Below are positions 47,373 through 59,097 of a stretch of 64,000 nt of DNA, one piece after another. Under the pieces are notes generated by a model. The model was not told the DNA's origin and did not search any database. It saw nothing but the letters and a program-made list of their open reading frames with translations. The translations under genes were made by a program, and so were the position numbers. Numbering within the stretch: position 1 is the stretch's first letter; every line of letters starts with the position of its first letter. The stretch covers positions 1,612,001 to 1,676,000 of the forward strand of contig NC_033568.1 of the NCBI RefSeq assembly GCF_001680005.1. The letters run 5' to 3'. This stretch comes from Plasmodium coatneyi (taxonomy: Eukaryota; Apicomplexa; Aconoidasida; Haemosporida; Plasmodiidae).

Positions 47373-48175
47373 CTACGCTGGAGTCAGCCCCCTAATGCGG
47401 TCAATTATCTTCTCGTCGAATGATTTGTCCCGTATTTCGTCTCCTGTCTGGGTGGGAAAAAAAAAAAAAAAAAAAAAAAATGTTTACACAAAGAAGGGTT
47501 GCTCCGCAGTGGGGAAGTCCGCTCATGCGGAAGAAGGCACCATTCGACCCGCGCAATGCTACACGTGTTTTCCTTTCCTACATTGTAAAGTGGGTTCAGG
47601 ATGATAAAGTCGAGGAATATGGTCTTGTAAATGTCTCTCAAAAAGTGGGACAAATTCGGGGTGCTCTTATGAGTGATTATAACAAATTTGTAGGCTGCAA
47701 TTGTGGGGGAGGAAGAAGTGGAATGTATGCAACGTGATGAAACGGGATATGAGGGTGTGGTCATTCCAACGGATGTGTTCTACCCAAACTGACCTGTTAA
47801 CGTTTCGAAGTAGTGCAGTTTATAAAATGGTGTGTTGAAGGAATTAAAATTTCCCACGTGTAGATTATCCTGCGTGTTGGCAATATTCTGGTTATGGGTT
47901 TTCAAACTGTGGTTGAAATTTTTATTAACATTCTGCATGGACTTGTAGAGATTCTTTAACTTCTTGTTCGGTTGTATGTTGAAGCAGAGGTAGTTCAGAG
48001 CATAGATGGATCCTAAGAGGAGCTTCTCCTTTTCGACTTTACTTGGCGAACTCGTTTTTTCTCTTTCCTCATTTTTCAAATCAATGCTATAGATGCACTG
48101 ATTTTTGAAGAATATGTAGAGGTAGTAGTATTCGCGCTCGGCGTCCGGGGTGTCTGCGCCTTTCTCGTGCGACAT
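47373..48175 (-). CDS. TRAPPC1: TRAPP subunit TRAPPC1/Bet5 (three exons)
   Basis: Exons: 48175-47794, 47694-47582, 47447-47373 (stop TAG); donors GTCAGT and GTAGGA; phases fit; 189 residues. YYLYIFFKNQCIYSIDL begins the longin-type fold, FYKLHYFETLTAYKFVIITH is the family core, and FLRDIYKTIFLDFIILNPLY then TGDEIRDKSFDEKIIDRIRG end it at the same spacing as TRAPPC1. An Asn/Lys-rich insert (about 85-105) makes it longer than the usual 145 residues. Bet5 is a core TRAPP subunit, the GEF complex for Rab1/Ypt1 in ER-Golgi transport. The last exon is only 75 bp behind a T22 tract. Confidence 0.9.
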
Positions 48176-48910
48176 GGTTTATGCAAACAAGCTGGTCTGT
48201 TCAAAGAAGCTATTCACACCTTTCACTTCTGATTTCCCCTTCGTGTGAATTCCCGTGGGGGGGCTTCACCAGGATGACCCCTCTGGCAGATTTGCGACTT
48301 AACAGTTGATCCCACAGGACGGGCACATAAAAAAAATGTACGTACGCGGGGGAAATTACCTATGTTTGTTCTTTTCTTTTCTTTTTTTTTTTATTGTCAC
48401 GATTTTTTTAAAAAGATAACGTTACGTGGAAGAAATTTAGCTTGGCCAGGCGGTCCACATGGGTAAGTGACATTCGAGCAGAGCAAATGAGCACAGATTG
48501 CACAATGGGTAGTACACAAGTTCCTACGTAAAAAGGGATGAATAACAAATAATTATTGGCACAGGGGGTCCATGTGCGTGGGGTGAAGTAACCATTGGGC
48601 AGGCAAAGAAAGGTAGGTGAACTGGGGTGGTACATGTGAAGAAGGGTCGTCTCGGCGAGCAGAATTCCAACACCGCACACAGGGATGAGCCAGTGAACGA
48701 GTTAGCCAACGGAGGGTCGACCGATCGCCTAGGTGACGCGCAACAGACGACGCAGGACTGTCCCTGTTATGTCCATGCCGAAGCCCCCAGGCAGATTTAA
48801 AAATGTGCCCAGTTATTCTCGGTCAGGTTGAACAGCCATTTTTTTTTTTTTTTTTTTTTTCCCATTTTGCACTTTTTTTGGAAATTACGCCAAGTGCAAG
48901 GTTACAATTG
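48176..48910. promoter_or_regulatory. Divergent promoter region, TRAPPC1 / TBC gene
   Basis: About 0.7 kb between two membrane-traffic genes. T20 (48841-48860) lies close to the TBC start. The TBC frame is open back to an ATG at 48803, but that stretch is T-run and untranslated in character. Confidence 0.55.
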
Positions 48911-51900
48911 ATGCGCTCGGAGAAGAAAAAAGAAAACGGGAAATGGTGCTATGCGAATGAGAAGCGAAGAAGAATGAACGATGAGTATGCTGACGCTGAG
49001 CGAAGCGGCAGAGCACCACAAAAATCGCTCCCTGCGAAAACCATGCATTTGAAGGATGACGGCGGGAGAAAAAGGGATGACATTGCCACAGGGGAAGTAG
49101 CCGCAAAGAATGACGCCACAAAGAATGACGCCGCAACGAATGAAGGCGGAACGTCGAAGCGAGGACCTCCCCCGGAAAACCCAAATGACCAAATGATGGA
49201 GAGCAATGATGACCCAGATAGTTGCAGTGTATATGACGACACGGTTGAAAAAAATATAAATTTTTCGGAGAGCATAATTGCTAATCTGAATGATAATATT
49301 TTCGAGCAGAACGATGCCTTTAGTAGGGAGAAGCGAAGAGGAAACCTTTTCATGGTGAAGGAAGAAATGGCGAATGGAAAGCAGTTAGATGTTCACCCCG
49401 GGGGGGGGAAAACTAGTAGTGCTTCTTCCACGTCTGTCCATGTGGAGGGTGGACCTTCACTACAAAGGACAGAAGAAATGTCACATACTGGATGGAAGAC
49501 CCCGCACAACAAAGGGTGTTCTGAATCCACAAACTGGGGAACGTTGTCCAAGCAGGAGGTCGCAGAGGAAGGAGTAATAACCCCCCAGATGGAACAGCCA
49601 AGGGAAAACAACACAACAACGGAGGGAAACGAAAAAGAAAAGTTTGTCTCCCCAATTAAGGGGAAGAAAACAAGTTGGAGCAAAGAAAAGCCACCAGAAG
49701 GGGTCGCAGAAAAGGTCGCAGAAAAGCCAGCAGAGAATGCACATGACGAATACAACCATAACGTCATATATCACGAATTGTACGTGGAACTGTTACAGGT
49801 AAATAAAAGTCTACAAAATGAAATAAAAAATCTGAAAAAAGTTATCGAGATGCAGAAGCTTTTGATAAAAAGTAGGGAAGACCTATTCGTTAGTAGTCAT
49901 ACGAATGAGAAGAGCAAAATGAGTGGTAAAAAATTTGTAAACAATAATTATTTTTTAAATTTTTTTAATAAAAAAAAAAAAAAAAGTAAAGAGGGTTTTC
50001 CCGATGTGCCGACTGGGTCAGGGGTACAGAGAGCGTCCATAGCCACGTCGTCCTATGCGAGCATCACAAACACAAACAATGAGGAGATGGAGGAGGACGA
50101 AAGGGGTAGTGGTGGTGGTGGGTACTGGACTAAGGGGGAGAAAGGACCAAGTCATTGGAAGAACTACTATCAGGCGCATAAGAATGGACCCCCCCAATGG
50201 AAGCGCTTGGACAATAACAGTGACGACGTTGGATACTCATCAGTGGAGATGAACACGTTGGATAATAAGGAGGACACACACGATCATAAGAATGAGTATG
50301 TGCAGTTGCCGCTGAGTGAGAATGAGGGGTCTGTCCCGTCGGACAACGCCAGCGGTGGTGCCAGTTGTGACGACAACCACAGTGACAACGATAGGCGTAT
50401 CCCTGCGTGCGCTACCAAACAGGGGAGCTACTTAAAGAAGGGTAACTACGATAATTTGCGTGGGAGAAGCTACGAGGGCGGTTACCAGGGGGGAAAGAAA
50501 GTAGACACAGAAGCAAATCTCAACGAAATGCCAGTCAATTTGGAAGAAATAACCGCCGTGACGTTGTGGTATGAAGAAATCCTACCCCTGGTGAACAACG
50601 AAAAAAAAAAAAAAACTCTAATCGATCGTATGATAACCAACTACATGCCCATTGTTATCAAAACGTATTTTTGGGAAATTAATATAATTAACAAGCTAAA
50701 CTTAACAGATTACTTTGTTCAAATTTTGATAAAAAACACCAACTTTATCCAGTCGTATGTTTATACGAATAATAAGCAGTACCATAACCACGTGAGTAGA
50801 TACTTTAAGTCGTTAGTTACCTTTCGAAATGGCAACCTTGGCGGGGTGCCGTCGGATGGAATTGCAATGTGTGACAATGCCGGGGGGGAGAAGGGAAAAA
50901 ACATCACACAGGAGAAGCCACAAGGGGAAATGTCTCAGGAGGAAAAACCGAATGAAGGAGAAACGACCCAGCGGAAGGATGAGGATAACTGCACGGCCAG
51001 GCTGAACCTCCTGCAGCGCTTCTCCTTTCATAAATTCTTCTACCAAATTTTGATAGACCTGGACAGAACCTTATACATAATAAAGAAGAATCAGGAATAT
51101 TTCAGAAAGTACGGCGTAAGTACGGAAACGTTTCTGTTGACACTGGACATGGCCGAAACGAAGGCGAAGCTGAACACGCTGCTGCAGATGTACGTTGTGT
51201 TTAAGCCTGAGTTGGGGTAAGCAAAATGCTCGTACCCTGAACGTGGGGATACTACCTCTCCATATGCGCAAAATTATTTATTCTAAAAAAAAGCGTCATT
51301 TTCCAAGTGCACATATGCATTCATTTGGACACACATTTTTACCTTCCCTTAGGTACGTGCAGGGGATGTCTTACATTGCCCTGGTGTTCCTCCTATACTG
51401 TAACTTGGAGAAGGCCTTCGTGCACTTTGCTAACTTTATGGTAAGTGGGGCGCATCCTCGGCAGCGGGCTTTACCCTTTTTATCGCCCAATCAGCGTTAG
51501 ACAGGCTTAAGTAAATCACTGATGCAGCAACGACAAAATTCCCCTTCCCCTACAGGAACGAAAGGACATTTACAACCTCTACAGCTTCAACAACAACGAA
51601 ATAAAAGTCTACACCTACATCATCAAGGAAATATTAACCAAGCAAAACGTGGAAATCTACAAGGAGATTTCCAAGCAGTATAATATCGATAACATTTTCA
51701 TTCAGTGGATCTATACCATTTTTTTAACGTAATAAAACAACACTGCTTGCATGCGTAATGTGTGCTAATTTTCTGTTGCCACTTTGGGAAATCCCCCCAA
51801 GGGACTCATCCATTTGAATAATCAAACACTAGCAGGCACCCATTTGTTGAAACGGATATATATATATATGTATATATTTTTCCCCTTCTTGCAGGTGTCT

Positions 51901-52644
51901 TCCCTTTCACATTTTCATTCGCCTATTCGACATATACCTTTTTAATGAAAAAATAATTTACGAGGTAATTGCAAAAATGTGTCCCAATTTGAGTGCTTTT
52001 TTTTTGATGAGGGAGGGCACTCCTTCCCCTGTGCATGTAGAAGACCTCTGTAGACACGATCTTACTGATCGATTCTGTTATATCGTGTGAGCGAATTAAC
52101 CTCTCCATCTAATTGTTTTTTTTTGCGAATGTCCCCCCGCAGACCATCCTGTGCATCTTCGCCTACTTCAACAAATTTCACCACGTGGAAAATGTGGACG
52201 TCGTCGTGAAGAACTTGTCGGCCTTTTCGTTCAACACGCATATCCAGGTGAGCAGCTCGGGCGCAAGCGGGAAAAGAAAAAGAGGGCACCCCTACAGATA
52301 CTATCACATTGTGGTGTTGCCAAAAGGTGCCATTCTGCTTGCAAGCCCCGATCGGAAACGTATATTGCGAACCCACATTGTTAATGCCCTTGCCAACTTC
52401 CCCTTAGGAGGACAAATTCTGGTCCCTGTTGAAGAAGTGCAAAATAAAAAAAAGGAAAATTCTTTACTACCGGGAGAAGTACTTCAAAGGACACAGTAAG
52501 GCTCTGCATTGACTTTGCCTCTTTGCGGCGTTAAGCCAATTCTCACGCGGGTTGCTGCCCACCAGGTTCACTTCACGGCAGGCCTAATCACATTTTAAAA
52601 GCACCTACCTTCACCCTTCAGGAGACATTTTAAACGAAAAGTAA
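48911..52644 (+). CDS. TBC-domain Rab GTPase-activating protein (seven exons)
   Basis: Exons 48911-51216, 51353-51440, 51556-51728, 51895-51964, 52143-52247, 52408-52495, 52622-52644; 950 residues, phases all fit. The first half is low complexity with a coiled-coil (HELYVELLQVNKSLQNEIKN, about 285-330). The TBC domain starts near 550. The arginine finger is IDLDRTLY (about 720) and the glutamine finger is GYVQGMSYI (about 771), so GAP activity is expected. Later helices read FIQWIYTIFLTCLPFHIFIR and LFDIYLFNEKIIYE. By family knowledge it speeds GTP hydrolysis on a Rab; which Rab is unknown. Start alternatives: 48911 (MRSEKKKE, preferred) or 48803. The last exon is tentative: without it the protein ends at 52512. 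Confidence 0.88.
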
Positions 52645-53395
52645 ATTCGTTTCCACCACATAGGAGGTGGTCTACACTGCTCTGGTTGATTACCTGGTAC
52701 GGACACGCAGCGTGCTGAAGGCAGGATATAAATTCCATTCCATTCCGTTTTTTTTTTTTTTTTTTTTTCAAACCTATTTGTGCAAAATCGGTTATGAGCG
52801 TTTTGCATTTGTGTGTCTGTTCGCAGCCGTCGCGCGTAATGGACAATTTTTTTAATTGCACTTCCAGAGGGGTGCGAACATTTTGACGTTACATACGTAT
52901 ATATTAATATATATGTGTATGTATATGTATGTGTTTTTTTTTTTTTTTTTTTTTTTTTTTTGAACTCCCTTTTGTAACGCTTTCCTGCGGATTCGTTTTC
53001 AATTGAGCTGGTCGAATGCGCGTGCACATTTGCACATGCGTTATATATCCGTATCAATCGTTATGCATCTGCAGAGGAAGTACAACTACTGGTCCATACT
53101 ACGATACGGAGGCACCCCCCCCTTTTTTTTTCATAAATTAAAGGATAAGGGGTGGCAGGCAAAATGCGCCAAACAGATGGCTGTAGAACAAATTTGGAAA
53201 ACAAAAAAAAAAATTGGAAAAGTGGAAAAGCCACCTTACAAGAAAAGATAAACAAAACGAATTTAAAGTAAACGGTTTTTCAAGACATGGCGGAGAGAAA
53301 ATACATTCAGTGGGAACTAAAAAGGGGAAAAGTCGCGTTGTGTTGAAAGTAGCTAGACGGGATTAGACATAGCTCGTTTCGGCTATCGGCAGACA
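52645..53395. other. Intergenic between convergent TBC gene and unknown gene
   Basis: About 0.75 kb with T18 near 52749-52768, T28 (52934-52961) and a TA/GT-rich patch (about 52895-52933). No coding signal was accepted. Confidence 0.5.
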
Positions 53396-56309
53396 CTACT
53401 CCCTCTTCAGCCTGTCCCTCCAATGAGACGTGAGGAAGAAGGAGTGGTCGAAGTAGTCCACCTTCTTCTCCTCCTCCTCCTGTTCTATCTTCACGATATT
53501 CTTGGAGGGGACGCAGTTTGCATATTTCTCGATGAAGTTCACAAAGGACAGGAGGTTCCCATAAAAACGTATGTACTCATTAACCTGAGGGGGAAAAAAG
53601 ATAGCCAGTACAATACTGTAAAAATGTATAAGTGAAAATTATTTCAAACATTTACCCATGTGATGGAGTTCTTTAATCTCATTATGCTTTCCACAAAACA
53701 ATTCCTACCCTTTTCAACTCCTTGTGGAGGTCCAGGTACAAGGGAATCAAATGGCTATATTCAAATTCTTTATCGCTAGCGGGGTCACCTGTACCAGCTG
53801 CAGCAGGTGTAGTAGTGTTCTCATCAGGTGCACAATTTTCGGGAATCACGTGGATGGCTCCTTCCCCCTGAGTGTTATTCTTATCTGCCAAATATTTCTC
53901 CACTTGGTGGTATTCCTCCTCTACTGTCTTGTAAATGTAGTCAATGTTGGCATATTGCTTGAACTCGTCTAGGTAGTACTTGAAGCGAACAATTAGGAAA
54001 ATGGAGAAGCAGTTGAACTTGGGCAGCTTTAGGTTCCTACGCGGGGGGAAGTAAAAAACGGTGCGCGCTATTAAACCAGACTTTTTTTTTTTTTGTGGGG
54101 GGGACTCTATAAGGGGTGCTCATAAATGAGTACGTGTTCTCCATTTTGGGAAGAACCAAAAGATTAGGCACACCACGTATTGCAGATATGGTTCTCTCTA
54201 TTTGGCATGCATGGTTTTGTAAAAATGAAGAGGGGAATAACGTTTTCTTTTTTTTCCTGCTCGAGTTACCTGTTCTGCATGAGCGTGAAGCGCGTCAGGG
54301 CCTTCCACGCGCTTTCGCTATTCTTCTCGTCGAACTGGATCAGGCCGTAAATATTCGTTTCATTAATGTAGGAGGAGATGTCCACCCTGATTAGTCTCTC
54401 AAAAGAAATTTTGTTTTTTATTTTAAAGTTGTGTATGTCTAGGTCGTAGATTAAATCAAGGGAGAGGAAGAAATTTTGAGGGTTCTCCTTCACGATGTTT
54501 TCGTACTGCTTGGTGAGCATTTCTACGTCGTTTTTTCCTTCCGTCGGTTCGTTTGCACTTGGGTGGATGCTCCCTTGGACTGCTTTCCCCGCATAAGGAG
54601 ACACACCAGTTAGACTATCCAACAAGTGCGTGAAGTCTAGAAAATCATCCACACGGTCGAACAAATATCCACTCGATGAAGCAGATGCTACAGTGCAGTT
54701 GTAGTTGAGTCGGATGTACGTCTCAAGAATAAGGTATAACCGATCGAGGAAGAGAAAAATGAAAAAATTTACAATGAAGAGATCGAGGGTGTTAATATTA
54801 GTAAACTGAGCTAGCCATTTAATAAAGTTTTTTTTTTTATATTTAAATAATTTCTCCCTCATGTCACAATATTTTTCATACTCCTCGTTACTTAACCCTT
54901 TCGACAGGAGGCTCCTAAGACGAATCCTATAATCGAACCTTCTTCCATCGTAAATGTTTTTTAAAATTTGGTTCATATCTTTGTGTCTACAGAATTGGTA
55001 AACTGGGTGTTCTCTCTTTATGTGCTGGTTTAGGTAGTCCTCCATCTGTGTTGGTTCCGTTGCCTCCTCTTCGTTCGGAAGGCACTTATCATAATCGGGG
55101 TCTTCCGGCTCCGTTTTGACTAACACGTTTGGGTGGGCCGCAGCTATATTGGGGGTGACTGCACATTTGGTACTTTCCACAGGGGGTGCGTACCCCCCAC
55201 TTGGTAGTGAGTATTCGAACGAACTGGGCGGCGTGCCATTATGTTGCACATCGACATGCAGACTTGAATTACTAAAGCTGTGTGTGTGCAACGGATCGCT
55301 ATTAACCCATTTATCAGATTGTATACCCTCCTTTTGGTTATCCATGTGAGAAGGATTTACGTTCATCTCATCCCCGCATGGGTGATTCCCTTGTCTGTGT
55401 CTTCCATAGGATGCCCCCGCGTCACTCATCGTGGCATTTCCACTTCCTGCGTTTAATGTATTTGTGGAGTTCATTCCAGTGAGGACGTTTTCAGAGGCGC
55501 TGAAATCTTTGCTCCATCTCATGTTATAGATGTCTTGGAAGTTTTGGAACTCAAAGGGGAAGAGCTTCCTCAGGAATATCAGGAGGTTCTTATTTTTAGC
55601 GTCCCTCTTGTTATATTCGAACGAGAATTTTTTAAAAATGACATGGCAGAGAATATTCATGTAGAGGTGGAGACCTTTCACGAAGTCAAAGTTGTCCTTC
55701 AGTTTGTAAATGCGCAGTATTCTGGAGATGTAGTTTTTTAAATTCAGATCGTACTTTACCTGAGTGGGTAGAACCATGTGCATGTGTGGGGGGAAAAACA
55801 GTGAAGGAACTTGTCGTTTGAGATTAACCTATCGGCTTGGTTTTTACGCTTTATGTGGAATGACCCCCTTGGGGGGATACACAATGGAATTTTTTTTTTT
55901 TTTTAATTTTTCCACATGGTCGCTACGTCCATGAGGGGCTAATTCCTTACATTGGAGTAATCAATAAGAATCTGCTGCCGGTGGTGGCTGCTACTTTTGG
56001 CCTTAACCTTATCGACATCCTTTTCAGTCCTCTTTTCGACTTTAATGTTGTTGATTTTGTTGACTACAAAGGGGGGGGAATTCCCACGGGGAGTGACATG
56101 GAAAAGCAAAAAGTGCACACACACAGACACGTGCAGATGAACATACTCCTCTGAATGAACTTACGGGAATTTTTATTTTTCTTCCTTATGTAAAAGATTA
56201 ATCTCCTCTTCTGGTCTTTCGTTAAGTGCTGCATCATCTCAGCCCACTCCCTCTTGTTTTTATTTTTCAAGCTAAGGTAGATACTCTTAATTCTGTCCTC
56301 ATCGTCCAT
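53396..56309 (-). CDS. Conserved-looking protein of unknown function (five exons)
   Basis: Assembled by splice signals: 56309-56165, 56063-55951, 55759-54270, 54036-53709, 53584-53396; 754 residues. Donors are GTAAGT, GTAAGG, GTAACT and GTAGGA; each acceptor is pyrimidine-preceded AG or TAG and phases fit. It starts MDDEDRIKSIYLSLKNK and is basic and helical. Exon 3 carries hydrophobic helices without a signal peptide (for example LFIVNFFIFLFLDRLYLILE) around a Ser/Asn/Pro-rich insert. The C-terminal end is charged, closing FFLTSHWRDRLKRE. I do not recognise the family; the ordered segments look like an alpha-helical nuclear or cytosolic complex subunit, which is only an impression. No catalytic motif is visible. 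Confidence 0.75.
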
Positions 56310-58137
56310 TGTGTATATATTTTTTTTCTTTTTTTCTGTTGTTTTTTTGTATGTGGCCAGAGTTGGGCGAGGGTGGCGATGCGGGTGTGTGAGAATCCCC
56401 AATTATTGCATTTGTGCTGGTGGGGGGTAAACTTTTAGTGCGAATTTTCCTGCCTGTTCGTGGGTTAGGGGTCTTCTTTTCTCAGGTGGAGGTGCAACGG
56501 GAGGGGGAAAATGAAGTCAGCCAGTCAACCAACGTGGGAAATCAACCAACTGAGGAATCAGTTAACTACTGCGTTGCTATAAAATTGCCAAACAGGCTAC
56601 GGAACAAACAAATAGCTGAATAGCCGAATGGTGTTTCAAAATGACGCTTAATCTGCGAGGGGATTCTTCTCGGTTACGCAGCTCCGCCGTGGAGTGGAAA
56701 AGAAAAAAAAATGCACTCCCCAATTGAGCTGTTAAAGGGTTCATCTGTTTAACGCTTAACCTGTTTAGTTGCTAACCTAATTATAAGTGGTACGGTTAAA
56801 AAATTACGCAAAATGAAGTGGAGCGATGTGCCCACCGCAACTACACATATGGCCTCAGCCCCGAGGTGGGCGGAAAACTACGAGCCCCTCCTACACGCAA
56901 AAAATAAGTTACCACGCATGTGTCCTGCTTTGGAACCAACGCATGCACACCAAAATGCGCACATTTGCGTATCTCTCGTGATAGAAAATAAAGGAAATGA
57001 AATATATTTTTTGCCATTCCCACTTGGTTTTCTCCCATGAATTCAAGTTCACATTTTTAAGCGGATGAGAATTTTAGGGGGAGCTTTCTAAAAAATTAAA
57101 AAAATTCATCGTTGTTTTGTTCACTCGTTTGTTCAGCCTTTCAGGAGGGGGCTTACCTATGTGTATGTATATATGCCCGGTTGTCCATCCCCCCGTTGTT
57201 ATATAAAAGCTGTGTATATTTAACTGCACCCAAATGGGTGATTATTCAGGGGGATACTCAACTTTGGTGCCATCTGATGCCATTCCCAGTCGAGTTGTTC
57301 TTCATTACTCCATCTTTGGTGTCGCCCCAAAGTACACCTCAGCACAGTTTCACTCAAAGTGCCGTTTGCACGTTTTTTTAAAATTTTAAAAAAGGTCTTT
57401 CATGGGATGGGGAGGTTGAAATTTTTTCTTTTCCGGGGGACACCTTGCACAGGAACATTTTTTGACAAAAACGGGAGAGAACATTTCCATCCTGGCCATT
57501 GCCGAACGGAAAAAAGGCACCGTCGTAAAGAAAAAAGGTATGGTTTCAAAATGGATATAATCAATAGACAATGGAGTTGTTGGGGAACGCGCCAAGGCGC
57601 CGATGCACACAAATTCAGGAACGTCTGTATAGAAAGCATACAACACATGTGTAAATTAAATTAAAAGAATAGACCAAAGGAAGAAAAAAAATATATATAT
57701 AAAATTGGCACGCAGGAGGAACAAAATACAACGTTTTATTATTCTCATAATTTACGTAAAAAAAAAAAAAAAATTGTACGAGGGTTAAAACCTTTTTTCG
57801 CACATATTGCGGAAAAGAAAGGTCATCCTACAGTGTGCACATAACGCCAAGAACGCTCGTGATGAGTGAAATTAAGACGAGCTAAAAAAAAAAAATTAGC
57901 TTCACAATTTGATATTGTGAGGGAAAAAAAAAGGAAGGAAGGAGCACACAAAAGGTATACAATCCGTATACAGAAATGATGTGCAAACAAACAGTCGTGG
58001 CAGATTTGTTCGTCCACAAATGTTGGCTTTTCCTTGTGGGGTGGGGCCGCTTTATGGAGCTGCACATGGGTATGCTGCTTCGCGGAGCGTAACTTAACTG
58101 TTCGATTCTTCTCACCAGTTCATCATTTTTCCCACCT
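56310..58137. promoter_or_regulatory. Intergenic: 5' flank of unknown gene and 3' flank of secreted-protein gene
   Basis: About 1.8 kb. It contains A/T runs, a GTGCAC at 57835-57840 and small ORFs with no family resemblance. Nothing else is supportable. Confidence 0.5.
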
Positions 58138-59097
58138 TCACAACTCGTCTGAGCTGTTAAGGAGGTTGTTCAGGAAGTTTTCGTACCACTTATTATTGAT
58201 GGTGAGGTTTTTGAGCTCCTCGGGGTCAATGTTCATACCCATAAAATTGGTGGCCTTTTGGAGCATCTCCAAGTGGGCCTTGCTGTCACCGATGTTGACT
58301 TGTAACTTAGGCTTGGACGCACCATCGGCGCTTTTAACTTCCTTAATTTTTATTTCGTTCATAAGTGCCTTTGCAATATCGCTATTGTTTGTGTAGTCGA
58401 TAAACTTCATCATACCAATGAGTATTTGGTTTAACTTATTTTTCACCTCCTCGTCTTGTAATTTTTCCTTCTTTATTTTCATGAGCTCTGCTAGTTTTTC
58501 CAACATTTGTGCATGTCCTTCTGTGTCCTTTATGATATCATCAATGGATTTTTTTTCTGCACTTTTTTCATTGTCTTTCATTTTTTCAATTGTTTTTCTG
58601 AGAAATGTTTTCACCATTTTTTTTTCCAAAGTTTCATTTTTGGAACTTAACAAATCTTGCAAGTACATATAAAATCTGATCATTTCTTGGAGGTCATTTG
58701 GATTGATTAAATTGCTGAAGAAGTCATGATTGCTATTCATAAAATCTTGTGCTAATTTATTTTCGTCTTCACTTGGTGCATAGTTGTTACTGTCCATGGG
58801 GTGTTCACTTTCGTCATCTTTTACATTATTATTGTAAACATTCTTTATTTTGTTAAATAGCTCGTTGGCTTCCTCTAGCTTGTTCTGGTTTATGAGTTCT
58901 TTGATTTTTTCGATATCCCCAAAGCTGAGTATATCCTGCATGTTCGTATTTGCGCCTGTGTTTTGGCTGTTGGCTTTTTTTTTTCCATCATTTTTGCCAT
59001 CACTTTTGTTGGAGTTCAGGATGTTGTTCTTCTCCCCATGGACGCTCACGATTGCGAGCCCAAACAGGGACAAACTGGCATAGAACAGAACTTTCAT
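58138..59097 (-). CDS. Small secreted helical Plasmodium protein, unknown function
   Basis: 319 residues, single exon, ATG at 59097. A clear signal peptide (MKVLFYASLSLFGLAIVSVHG) is followed by a Lys/Asn/Gly low-complexity stretch. The rest is an almost entirely helical, Lys/Glu-rich mature protein ending LLNSSDEL. The final four residues SDEL resemble an ER-retention tetrapeptide of the KDEL class, and Plasmodium ER residents such as BiP end in SDEL. That makes an ER-lumen resident a sensible reading, though the helical repeats also resemble exported or merozoite proteins. No transmembrane helix besides the signal, no PEXEL seen. Likely Plasmodium-specific. Confidence 0.82.
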   Translation of the reverse strand: MKVLFYASLSLFGLAIVSVHGEKNNILNSNKSDGKNDGKKKANSQNTGANTNMQDILSFGDIEKIKELINQNKLEEANELFNKIKNVYNNNVKDDESEHPMDSNNYAPSEDENKLAQDFMNSNHDFFSNLINPNDLQEMIRFYMYLQDLLSSKNETLEKKMVKTFLRKTIEKMKDNEKSAEKKSIDDIIKDTEGHAQMLEKLAELMKIKKEKLQDEEVKNKLNQILIGMMKFIDYTNNSDIAKALMNEIKIKEVKSADGASKPKLQVNIGDSKAHLEMLQKATNFMGMNIDPEELKNLTINNKWYENFLNNLLNSSDEL

